From assembly GCA_036746235.1 (NCBI GenBank), contig DAIOEN010000036.1, forward strand, positions 1 to 42,793: a stretch of 42,793 nt of DNA. Reading direction: 5' to 3'. Numbering within the stretch: the first letter of the stretch is position 1; each line of letters opens with the position of its first letter. Of this stretch, positions 32,654 to 40,265 are shown piece by piece. The stretch is from CALARM01 sp036746235 (lineage in GTDB: Bacteria; Vulcanimicrobiota; SpSt-956; JAKJGF01). The position numbers were made by a program, and so were the translations under genes. The notes below the pieces were generated by a model. That model worked only from the letters and a program-made list of their open reading frames with translations, had not been told where the DNA came from and made no database searches.

Positions 32654-34888
32654 TTAAATCATATCAAGCACATCCGATATAATATCAAAATATTTATAAC
32701 TTTCTTCTTCCGGTGTATATTCTTCTTTTAATTCTTTAATTACCATCAATCTATTTGTAGCCTGGAGAAGTGAGTAATAAGTTGTAAGTAAGAATAATCT
32801 CAGGTGAGTTGTTTTATACATTTCTATATCACTCTGAGCCTGCATATATTCGCCGAGAGTTTTCTGTATAAATATTTTTACAATTGAATCCGTATCATCC
32901 ATAGTGTTTAATAACCGGTTTTTTTCTGAAATATTATGAATCAAACCGGCCAGTAAAGAGACTTTTTCAAGAAATACTTCCTGACTGACCTGAGCTATAT
33001 GAAATCCTGTAAAAGTATCCATAAAATCTTCCAGAGTACTGTTGTGGAGCGGCGCAACTTTATATTCAAGGCCTAAAGTCAGAAGTTTGTTTGATATAGT
33101 AAGTACCTGTGTGCTGAATATAAGTTCGAGCATATTTTTATCCTGGTAGAAGGTCTGTATTTGATCTATTGCTGTCTGGGTAAAAGTGATGGCTATGAGT
33201 CCTTTCTCAAGTATCCACTGTTCCAGATAGGTCAGACCCTGTGGAAATCTGTAAGTATCCCAGTGATTGGTTATACTATCCACTGTCTGTCTCAAAAAAA
33301 TCAGGATATTATTTTGCATAAATTCAACTCTTTTGCTGAGTTTGAGCAGGGTACTTTCTCCTTTGGTACTATATAGATTGGGATTTGCAAAACATTCTTC
33401 TACCAGCGTTATGAGACCGCTTATGGATTCTGCCTTTTTTATCTTGCTCCATTGCTGCAGTTTTAAGGAGTGTTCTCTTAAAGCAGTGAATAATTCTTTT
33501 ATCCATCCGCTGAGTTCCCATGGACTTTCCAGAGCATGGGGAAGTCTTTCTATTTTTAATTCCAGATAGGTTAATTTATCAAATAACTCTTCCAGATTCT
33601 CATCGGACAGTATATAATCATCTTCATTGCCTGAGTAAGGATCTTCTTCCAGATTATACCAGTTTTTCCAGAGATCACTTATTTTGTATCTCATGTTTAT
33701 TTCGTATTCGTTTACCCTGATCCATTCATCGTAAGGCAGTTCATCAGGTTTAATTATTACGGCATCTTCCAGTAATTCACTCTCTTCCACCTGGGCTATT
33801 TCCATAACTTTCATAATAGAACTGAGATATTCTGCTATGCTGAGTCCTGCATTTAATGTAGCTACAATTTTATCCATAGTTTCTGTTCTTTCATCCTGAA
33901 AATTTATATAGAATTTTGATATGTCGTAGATGAAAAGATAATTTGAAGCTACAAGAAATAAAAGAGTTTTTACTCTCTCAAGAAATATTTCTCCATAATT
34001 TGAGAGCACCTCTTCAAGTGTATTAAGTATTCTATTTAATACGCTCATATTTATACGTTGCTGGAAACCACATTCGGCAAGAAGTTTTATTTCGGTTTCC
34101 GATAAATTTATTCCAATATTCTGTAATTTATTATTTAAGTCTTCATATTGCTGGTCGGTTAATTTCTTACGCTCCAATGGTTGACGGGTGATTTTTGCTA
34201 TTTCCAGAGAAGAATGATGTTCTATTTCTTTTATTTCTATTCTATCCTTTGGAATTTTAAGAGTAACAGCAGGTTTTTTTTCCGAATTTGTTAAAATTAA
34301 ATCTATTTCGTCCTGATTATAACCCAGGTGTGAGAGGGTTTTAGATAACCCTTTAGCAGTAAGTTTTTTATGTTTTAAGTAGTTTTCCAGAGCATTGAGT
34401 TTAAGTGCATTTAAATGGGTGTTCTTTAAATTATCTATAACATCTCTGTCTATTTCGTACCATGGTTCATTGGGAGAAAGTGTTTCTCTGGGTATGATTT
34501 CATGCACTTCAAGTGCAGTAACTGATTCCCTTGAAGGAATATTATGGAGCTTTACGTCGATATCCAGTAATATTTTATTTATCTCCTGTATATTATTAAT
34601 TTTTTCTTCCAGTTCATTTGTTTCTGTACTATCATCTTCAAGGAACAGGTTTATATCATCCAGCCTATCAATATATTCTTTTATTGTATCAATATATTTT
34701 ACCAGCAGGTCTTTTTGTTCTTCTGTTCCGCCTTTTTTTAAATTTATCTTTAGTTTTCTCGACAAAGTTTTCATTGCACTTTCGGTTTTTTCAAGATATT
34801 CTACCAGAATATATCTTTCTTCACCTTCAAGCACTGTGTTCATTTTGCTAATCAGTTCTGTAGAATATTCAGAATTATATCGTTCCAT
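32654..34888 (-). CDS. Large helical protein of unknown function
   Basis: This 744-residue acidic, almost entirely helical protein has no signal peptide and no obvious membrane span. N-terminal coiled-coil segments (LSRKLKINLKKGGTEEQKDLL, ELEEKINNIQEINKILL) are followed by long helical regions such as SNYLFIYDISKFYINFQDE and EQWILEKGLIAITFTQTAI. The ATG at 34888 (MERYNSEY) is 6 bases after TTGGAG; an upstream TTG would coincide with that ribosome binding site. No known family is recognised. It stands alone between repeat-rich gaps. A short LSKTLSHLGYNQDEIDLIL segment (about residues 185-205) resembles a small helical recombination or ubiquitin-associated-type fold only superficially. Confidence 0.75.
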   Translation of the reverse strand: MERYNSEYSTELISKMNTVLEGEERYILVEYLEKTESAMKTLSRKLKINLKKGGTEEQKDLLVKYIDTIKEYIDRLDDINLFLEDDSTETNELEEKINNIQEINKILLDIDVKLHNIPSRESVTALEVHEIIPRETLSPNEPWYEIDRDVIDNLKNTHLNALKLNALENYLKHKKLTAKGLSKTLSHLGYNQDEIDLILTNSEKKPAVTLKIPKDRIEIKEIEHHSSLEIAKITRQPLERKKLTDQQYEDLNNKLQNIGINLSETEIKLLAECGFQQRINMSVLNRILNTLEEVLSNYGEIFLERVKTLLFLVASNYLFIYDISKFYINFQDERTETMDKIVATLNAGLSIAEYLSSIMKVMEIAQVEESELLEDAVIIKPDELPYDEWIRVNEYEINMRYKISDLWKNWYNLEEDPYSGNEDDYILSDENLEELFDKLTYLELKIERLPHALESPWELSGWIKELFTALREHSLKLQQWSKIKKAESISGLITLVEECFANPNLYSTKGESTLLKLSKRVEFMQNNILIFLRQTVDSITNHWDTYRFPQGLTYLEQWILEKGLIAITFTQTAIDQIQTFYQDKNMLELIFSTQVLTISNKLLTLGLEYKVAPLHNSTLEDFMDTFTGFHIAQVSQEVFLEKVSLLAGLIHNISEKNRLLNTMDDTDSIVKIFIQKTLGEYMQAQSDIEMYKTTHLRLFLLTTYYSLLQATNRLMVIKELKEEYTPEEESYKYFDIISDVLDMI

Positions 34889-35137
34889 ATATTTCTCCAA
34901 CCAGTATTCTCTTAAATTTATTATTCACTGAGATAAGCATAAATAATACATATATGCTCTCGTGACGAGTAACTCGTAACGCGTGACGGAAGGAAAACAT
35001 TTATTAATCCTTATGCTCAGGTCAGTATATGACATAACTATAATTGTAATGCATAACGGATGGCTTTACCATTCACTATTCACTTTCACTATTTTATTAT
35101 TCACCACTACAATGACAATTCCTTTTTAAGCTTATGA

Positions 35138-35159
35138 GTTTGTAAGGAAACTTACGAAC
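35138..35159 (+). other. Hairpin with GAAA loop
   Basis: A 9-bp stem (35138-35146 with 35151-35159, one wobble) is closed by GAAA. A T-rich tract (T9) starts 8 bases downstream, so terminator function is possible but imperfect. No plus-strand gene lies upstream in the gap. Confidence 0.4.
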
Positions 35160-35162
35160 TAA

Positions 35163-35190
35163 TTGCCTTTTTTTTATTTTATGATATAAT
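35163..35190 (+). promoter_or_regulatory. Extended -10 promoter of the REC-CRP gene
   Basis: TTGCCT (35163-35168), a 16-base spacer ending TGA, and a perfect TATAAT (35185-35190) are present. The predicted start near 35197 gives a leader of about 275 bases. Confidence 0.55.
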
Positions 35191-35211
35191 TATAAAATTG
35201 CTACAGGAAAG

Positions 35212-35369
35212 AGTATTTGTAAGTGTTCAGCAGTTAGCTATCAGCTATCAGCTAAAACTTACAAAGTCTGACTGTGTAAATCAGTTTGAAAAAATATTTA
35301 ACGACATTTATTATGTAATTCCTGTAAAATCTGACTGCTGTCTGCTGATAGCTGAACGCTTACGAGTAT
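35212..35369 (+). repeat. Long-range inverted repeat in leader, AGCTATC heptamers
   Basis: Positions 35219-35231 (GTAAGTGTTCAGC) pair with 35350-35363 over 13 bp, with one G-U. Pairing can extend outward to about 21 bp with wobbles. Inside are AGCTATC heptamers and two copies of TCTGACTG. Confidence 0.7.
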
Positions 35370-35470
35370 TTTTTATCATCTCCTTCACAATTATTATAAA
35401 AGAGGAGTATTTTTAGTTTTGGCGAAATGTAAAATAATATTTTTCAGTAGATTTAGGAGAGAAGGTTAGA

Positions 35471-36481
35471 ATGCTAACGAAGTCTTGTATTTTAATTGTT
35501 GATGATGACCCGGATATTTTGAAATTACTATTTTTAACACTTCAGAAAAGAGGTTACCATGTAGTAACTGTAGGGCGTGGAATTGATGCCATCAAGGAAG
35601 TAGAGAGAAATAAATTTAATATTATATTATTAGATTTAAAGATGCCCGGTCTGGATGGAATGGAAACCTACAGGAGAATAAGATTACTGGATTCTGATGT
35701 CACAGTTATCATGATGACCGGTTATCATGATGAAGATGTGCTCAGGCAGGCCCTTAGAGAAGGCGTCTTCAGTGTTGCTCTTAAACCTCTTGACATAGCC
35801 AAAATGGTCAGTCTTGCAAATCTGAAATTAATCAATGTTTTCTATGATATGACATCAGATGAAATCAGTGAGATAGCAAATATAACTACTGAATGTAAAT
35901 TTTCACCAAAGGAAGTAATATTTATACCGGATGATACTGCTGATGCAGTTTATTTTTTAACCAACGGACGGGTAAAACTTTATCAGATTTCCTCTGAAGG
36001 AAAAGAGATAACACTCGGTATTTTACAGCCGGGAGATATTTTCGGTGAAATGGAAACTCTCGGACAGAGCAGACGTGAAGTTTTTGCCGAAGCTATGGAT
36101 ACATGTTATGCCTGTAAAATTGATAAGAAGCCTTTTGAGAAAATGATTCAGGAAAAACCTAAAGTGGCATTGAAACTCATACAGGTTATGGCCAGGCGAT
36201 TCCAGCAGGCCCAGTCGAAAATAGAAGATATGGCTTTCCGTGATGTTACGGGAAGACTGTCCAAATTAATACTTAAACTGGCAGAAGAATTTGGTGAACA
36301 TACATCAAAAGGTATAAAGATAAGCGTAAAACTGACTCATAGAGATATAGGCAATATGATTGGTGTTTCAAGAGAAACTACTACTTCTACATTGAATAAT
36401 TTCAAGAAACAGAGATTTATAGATTTCAGTAGAAGATATATTACGGTTCTGGATAAGAAAGGATTGGAAAATCTTATTTGA
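35471..36481 (+). CDS. Receiver-CRP/FNR fusion transcription regulator
   Basis: This 336-residue protein joins three modules. A receiver (about 1-120) has D55 (ILLDLKMPGLDG), MMTGYHDED and the ALKPLD Lys. A cyclic-nucleotide-binding-type beta barrel (about 125-240) has PGDIFGEMETLGQSRR. A CRP winged helix (about 250-336) has KLTHRDIGNMIGVSRETTTSTLNNFKKQRFI. Receiver plus CRP in one chain suggests that phosphorylation from a two-component partner controls a CRP-type DNA-binding dimer. The orphan hybrid kinase at 24782 has no matched regulator nearby, so a link is possible but unproved. The ATG follows AGGAGAGAAGG. A promoter and a long structured leader precede it. Confidence 0.92.
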   Translation: MLTKSCILIVDDDPDILKLLFLTLQKRGYHVVTVGRGIDAIKEVERNKFNIILLDLKMPGLDGMETYRRIRLLDSDVTVIMMTGYHDEDVLRQALREGVFSVALKPLDIAKMVSLANLKLINVFYDMTSDEISEIANITTECKFSPKEVIFIPDDTADAVYFLTNGRVKLYQISSEGKEITLGILQPGDIFGEMETLGQSRREVFAEAMDTCYACKIDKKPFEKMIQEKPKVALKLIQVMARRFQQAQSKIEDMAFRDVTGRLSKLILKLAEEFGEHTSKGIKISVKLTHRDIGNMIGVSRETTTSTLNNFKKQRFIDFSRRYITVLDKKGLENLI

Positions 36482-36518
36482 CCAGGATTTATAGGATTTA
36501 TGGGATTACCAGGATGAT
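36481..36518 (+). repeat. AGGATTTAT-type short repeat
   Basis: ACCAGGATTTATAGGATTTATGGGATTACCAGG-type sequence has a 9-bp quasi-period, different from the 7-bp arrays elsewhere. It begins at the stop codon of the REC-CRP gene. Confidence 0.6.
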
Positions 36519-36634
36519 GAATATAACTACTTTACTTGAAATTGCTAATCCCGGTAATTCTTTAACCACGAAAATTCCGGTCAAAAAAAAGCTTTAGAGG
36601 AAAATTATGGAAAGGTAATTTATCTAAATAATTT

Positions 36635-38056
36635 ATGGTAGAAAAAAACTGGGAAGATGAGATTAAAAAAGTAGATATACATATATTATCAGGTTTTTCT
36701 GCATCAGGTAAGACTCTTGCCAACAGATTCCTTGAAGAACTGGGATTTATAACAATTTCCCCTACTTCGCCTGACGATATAACTCATGATGTTAAATCTC
36801 TTGTCATGAGAGGAATTAAAAAAATTGTAGTTAATGTTGATATCAGAACTTATATAGCCAGTTGTCTTGAAAGCGAACTCTTTCTGTCTTCTTTTAACAG
36901 AGCACTTGAGGAACTGTTCAACCCTCCTGTAATGTTTTTAAGCTGTTCAGATGAAGTGCTTATAAGAAGATTAAGCAAAGAAGGACGTTCTCTTCATCCT
37001 CTCTCTGCTATCCTGAGTATGGATATATCGGTGGAAGAGGCTCTTTCACTTGAAAAGAGGATATTAATGCCGGTAAAAGAAAAGGCCAGATTTATTATAG
37101 ATACTACTCTTACAAGTGTGTGGGGATTGAGAAGAAAGATTTTCGAAATTTATACTTCTCCTACTGATTTCAGCGATAAATTTACCAGGTATTTTCTCTC
37201 CGATAGTGTCCATTATGATCAGGTATTACTGGATGTTGCAAAGAATATAGTTAAAAAAGTAATTTCCGAAGTAAAGCCATTGTTGCTTTTTGATGCTGCC
37301 CGTTCCAGTGAAAAAGTTGAAAATCTTCGTGAAAAAGACCCGGAAGATGAAACGAGAAAGATAGATATTATAGCAGAACAGGAATATATCATTGGTCTGG
37401 AAAATAATGTAGGTGTACCCTATCTGTTGCTTACTGAAGAATCAGGTGAAATTGAAGTCGGAAAATCAAATCCTGATTTAATGGTTTTTGTAGATCCTCT
37501 TGACGGAACTGATCTTGCTATAAGAAGGATACCTTTATGTGCCACTTCCATATGTTTTTATTCTAAAACTCTCGGTGAGTTCCTTGCTTCCGTAGTGGGG
37601 GATATTTTTACCGGGATTATTTATTATGCGAGTAAAAGCCAGAGCGGTGCTTATATTGAAGGTAATGATTATGGCCCTATAAGGATTTTTCCGTCCAGAG
37701 TAAAATCATTATCCGAAGCTTTTATAGCCAATTTTGCTATAAAGCCTCAGAGACTGGTTTCTCTTGGAGAGCAAAGGAATTTAATCCTTAAATCTCTCAG
37801 AATTTTTAATAACGGAGGACCTCTTGAAATCTGCAGGGTTGCCTCTGGAGATACAGATGCCCTTGTTGAGTTTAATAAAGGTTTTGCCGGTTATGATTTA
37901 TACTCAGGTGCTTTCATTTTATCTAAAGCAGGCGGAGTTTGTAATCGTCTGGACGGAAAACCTCTTGAGGTCAGTGAAGATGTTAATTACAGACAGAAAT
38001 TTATTGCTGCCTGTAACGGAGAATTATTTTCCAGTATTAAAGAAGTACTGGTTTGA
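36635..38056 (+). CDS. RapZ-like P-loop / inositol-monophosphatase-like fusion
   Basis: This 473-residue protein has two domains. Residues about 10-175 match the N-terminal nucleotide-binding domain of RapZ/YvcJ: Walker A GFSASGKT (20-27), VVNVDIR, FLSCSDEVLIRRLSKEGRSLHPLS and a SLEKRILMPVKEKARFIIDTT stretch. The RapZ C-terminal RNA-related domain is missing. Residues about 190-473 are an inositol-monophosphatase/FBPase-fold domain with the metal ligands in place: TEES (267-270), VDPLDGTD (about 286-293) and YDLYSGAFILSKAGG (Asp near 417). It is therefore likely a metal-dependent sugar- or inositol-phosphate phosphatase controlled by nucleotide binding; the substrate is unknown. The ATG is the first possible start after an in-frame stop, with only a weak, distant ribosome binding site. 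Confidence 0.88.
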   Translation: MVEKNWEDEIKKVDIHILSGFSASGKTLANRFLEELGFITISPTSPDDITHDVKSLVMRGIKKIVVNVDIRTYIASCLESELFLSSFNRALEELFNPPVMFLSCSDEVLIRRLSKEGRSLHPLSAILSMDISVEEALSLEKRILMPVKEKARFIIDTTLTSVWGLRRKIFEIYTSPTDFSDKFTRYFLSDSVHYDQVLLDVAKNIVKKVISEVKPLLLFDAARSSEKVENLREKDPEDETRKIDIIAEQEYIIGLENNVGVPYLLLTEESGEIEVGKSNPDLMVFVDPLDGTDLAIRRIPLCATSICFYSKTLGEFLASVVGDIFTGIIYYASKSQSGAYIEGNDYGPIRIFPSRVKSLSEAFIANFAIKPQRLVSLGEQRNLILKSLRIFNNGGPLEICRVASGDTDALVEFNKGFAGYDLYSGAFILSKAGGVCNRLDGKPLEVSEDVNYRQKFIAACNGELFSSIKEVLV

Positions 38057-38081
38057 TGACTGAATAAATAATTAAAAAATC

Positions 38082-38113
38082 CTCGCGTCACGCGTCACGC
38101 GTCACGCGTGACG
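38082..38113. repeat. CGTCACG heptamer array with palindrome
   Basis: Four CGTCACG-type units end in the palindrome TCACGCGTGA, so the array can fold on itself. The same unit occurs at 24569-24591. Confidence 0.9.
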
Positions 38114-38222
38114 AATAAAAAATCTTTAATTTTGGCGATAGTTTTTCTTATTTGGGAGGATTTCTATTTGACTGTAAAGAAGTATTATAGTTGATTTTAT
38201 TTGTATTTTTTTAAAATATACA

Positions 38223-38238
38223 GTAACATTATTGTTAC
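38223..38238. promoter_or_regulatory. GTAACA/TGTTAC palindrome
   Basis: Six-base arms GTAACA (38223-38228) and TGTTAC (38233-38238) are separated by 4 bases, about 85 bases before the kinase-like gene. A perfect TATAAT lies just after it at 38242-38247. This is a candidate operator only. Confidence 0.35.
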
Positions 38239-38320
38239 ACATATAATTTTATTCATTTTATATATAACCTGGAAGGTCTTTGTGAAGGTTGCTATAAATT
38301 AATTAGATAGGGGAGTAACG

Positions 38321-40108
38321 ATGAGCGAACTAGAAAATGACCTGTCTGAAAAGAGGCCTGTTAAGAAGAAGATAATCAGGAAGAAAATTATAAAAAGAAA
38401 ACCGGGCGGTGAACCGGGTGAAGTAATAGGTTCTCAGGATGTGGAAACAAAGGACGATAGTTCAGATATACAGAAGAGTGAAGGAACTCCTGTAAGAAGA
38501 ATTATAAAGAGAAAAGGTATCGTTCGAAAACATGCCAGAGAAAGTGTTGAAGAGGTTCTGGGAAAGAAGATTGCACCGGCTCCGAAAGAACAGGAAAAAA
38601 TAGTAGAATATAAGGCTGCTCCTGTAGAAGATGAACCGGTTCCCGATGATGTGAAATCAGAAGGAGCAGATGAGGGAGACAGTTCCAGAGTAATAAGGCG
38701 CAGGGTTGTAAAGAAGAAGCCTGCCATAAAAAGAGTTATTAAAAAGAAGGCTGTTACCAGGAGACTGGCCCGTGAGACTATTGAACAGGTTCTGGGAAAA
38801 AAACTTGAAGGTGAAGAGAAAAAGGAAGAAGAAAAACCTGTTAAAGAAGTTGCGCCGGAACCGGTGATTTCCGCGCTTCCTAAAAGGAAGACTATGGTTA
38901 CCAAAAAGGTTTCTGATGAGGAGCAAAAAGAGAGAGAAATACAGAAACCTGTTGCTCCGGCAGTGGTTATCCCTCCTGACTGGAAAGAAAAGAAGATTGC
39001 ATCTTATAAAAAGAAAGCAAAATCTTCTCCTATATTTTCTCCTTTGCCTAAAGACACAAAGTTAAATGAACGATATAAGATACTGGAATTAATACATTCC
39101 GACTGTTATGGTTGTGTTTACAGGGTAACAGATTTAAAGGAAAAAAATAAGGACCTTGCTTCAAGGGCAATTAAGGAAATACAGTATTCTCTTTCTGATT
39201 GTAATAATGTGAGCGGTCTTCAGGAAGCTATGAATATGCTTAAGAGAATTGCTTCTTTTCTTCAGGATATGAGTCATCCTTTTTTAACAAAAATCTATGA
39301 TTACTTTTTTGATATAGATGAAAAAAAAGGTGCCAGATTTTTTGTTGTTATGGAATTTGTACAGGGTAAGCCACTGGAAGAAATTTTATCAGAATATAAA
39401 AAAGAAGGGAAATCTCTGAGTGCAAAACAGATATTTAAAACTATATCGAATATATGTGATGCCATGTATTATTCCCATAATAAAAAACCTTTCCCTATAG
39501 CTTTTATAAATCTGAAACCTTCCAATATTATGGTTGCCGAAGACGATAGTCTGAAATTTATAAATTATGGTATGGGAAGAATTATTATTAATCCGGACAG
39601 TACGTCTGAATACAGGGGAACTCTGGGATACTCTGCTCCTGAACAGAAGGGTGTGGATTTTACCAATACTAAAGCAGATATTTTTGCCTTCGGTGTTACT
39701 ATTTATTACCTTCTTTCCGGTATTAATCCGGAGGAATATCCCTATGAATTTAAATCTATAAAAGATACAAAACCTTTTATTTCAGATAAGGTAGAAAACT
39801 TTATTTTCAAATGTGTAAATGTACATCCTGAAGATCGTCCGCTTATTCAGGAAGTGAGAGAAACCATTAAAGGTTTTGATTTCTTTGAACTTGATACTTC
39901 TACTGAAGAAAGTAAGAAAATAGAAGAAAAAAGAAAGAAAATAGAAGGTAGTAAAGCTAAAATAGTAGAGCCTCTGGATGATATAATTGGTGAAGTTGCA
40001 GAAGATGAACCGAAAAAGCCTTCCAAAATTAATCTTGCATGGATTATAATACCTGTTATAATTATTATTATAATAATATTAGTTATAGTTTTAAAACCTT
40101 TCCATTAA
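38321..40108 (+). CDS. Pseudokinase with basic N-terminus and C-terminal TM (no propeller)
   Basis: This 595-residue protein has a very basic, acid-interrupted N-terminus (about 1-240). It contains two copies of a motif, HARESVEEVLGKKIA and LARETIEQVLGKKLE, each preceded by KK/RR-rich stretches. A kinase-like domain follows (about 248-520). The beta3 Lys (RAIKEIQY) is present, HRD is FIN (about 395-397), KPSN is kept, and DFG is NYG (about 415-417). GTLGYSAPEQKG, TKADIFAFGVTIYYLLSG and EDRPLIQEV support the fold. A C-terminal membrane anchor (about 573-593, IIIPVIIIIIIILVIVL) ends the chain. It is closest in the window to domain 2 of the tandem genes (LIHSDCYGxVYR is shared). Loss of both catalytic Asp residues argues for a pseudokinase. 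The start ATG follows GGGGAG. Confidence 0.87.
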   Translation: MSELENDLSEKRPVKKKIIRKKIIKRKPGGEPGEVIGSQDVETKDDSSDIQKSEGTPVRRIIKRKGIVRKHARESVEEVLGKKIAPAPKEQEKIVEYKAAPVEDEPVPDDVKSEGADEGDSSRVIRRRVVKKKPAIKRVIKKKAVTRRLARETIEQVLGKKLEGEEKKEEEKPVKEVAPEPVISALPKRKTMVTKKVSDEEQKEREIQKPVAPAVVIPPDWKEKKIASYKKKAKSSPIFSPLPKDTKLNERYKILELIHSDCYGCVYRVTDLKEKNKDLASRAIKEIQYSLSDCNNVSGLQEAMNMLKRIASFLQDMSHPFLTKIYDYFFDIDEKKGARFFVVMEFVQGKPLEEILSEYKKEGKSLSAKQIFKTISNICDAMYYSHNKKPFPIAFINLKPSNIMVAEDDSLKFINYGMGRIIINPDSTSEYRGTLGYSAPEQKGVDFTNTKADIFAFGVTIYYLLSGINPEEYPYEFKSIKDTKPFISDKVENFIFKCVNVHPEDRPLIQEVRETIKGFDFFELDTSTEESKKIEEKRKKIEGSKAKIVEPLDDIIGEVAEDEPKKPSKINLAWIIIPVIIIIIIILVIVLKPFH

Positions 40109-40145
40109 TTATAATAAAATATTATTATATGAGAATCGTGAATGG

Positions 40146-40213
40146 TGAGGAGTGAAGGGTGAAGAGCATAATAGCTTCTCATTCTTTAATGTGACTACCC
40201 AGTCATGACAGTC
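40146..40213 (+). repeat. Dispersed intergenic repeat, copy B
   Basis: This is the plus-strand partner of 203-270 (gapless 68-bp alignment, about 78% identity by hand). It begins with GTGAAGG-type heptamers and ends at CAGTC, directly before TATAAT (40217-40222), about 50 bases upstream of the lipoprotein gene. Confidence 0.65.
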
Positions 40214-40216
40214 AGG

Positions 40217-40222
40217 TATAAT
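40217..40222 (+). promoter_or_regulatory. Candidate -10 box of the lipoprotein gene
   Basis: A perfect TATAAT directly follows repeat copy B, 44 bases before the ATG. No clear -35 box at normal spacing was found. Confidence 0.35.
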
Positions 40223-40265
40223 TTTAAAACTTTAAAACAATTGTGTTTGCGGGGGAGATGGTTTT

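Larger units (their letters stand above)
34889..35470. other. Repeat-rich intergenic region and leader of REC-CRP gene
   Basis: This gap of 582 bases has no supported gene. In order it holds CGTGACG/AGTAACT heptamers (34959-34990), ATTCACT units (35070-35090), a GTTTGTAAG hairpin (35138-35159), a promoter (35163-35190), then a leader of about 275 bases with a long-range stem (35212-35369). A 72-codon open frame within the leader is mostly repeat sequence. Confidence 0.7.

Noticed and set aside
34395..34931. 178-codon plus-strand ORF opposite the helical orphan
   Set aside because: It lies entirely antisense to the longer minus-strand gene, is Ser/Phe/Ile-biased as antisense of acidic helices is, and lacks a ribosome binding site.
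35198..35416. 72-codon plus-strand ORF in the leader of the REC-CRP gene
   Set aside because: Most of it is heptamer and inverted-repeat sequence and it lacks a ribosome binding site, so it is unlikely to be a gene.
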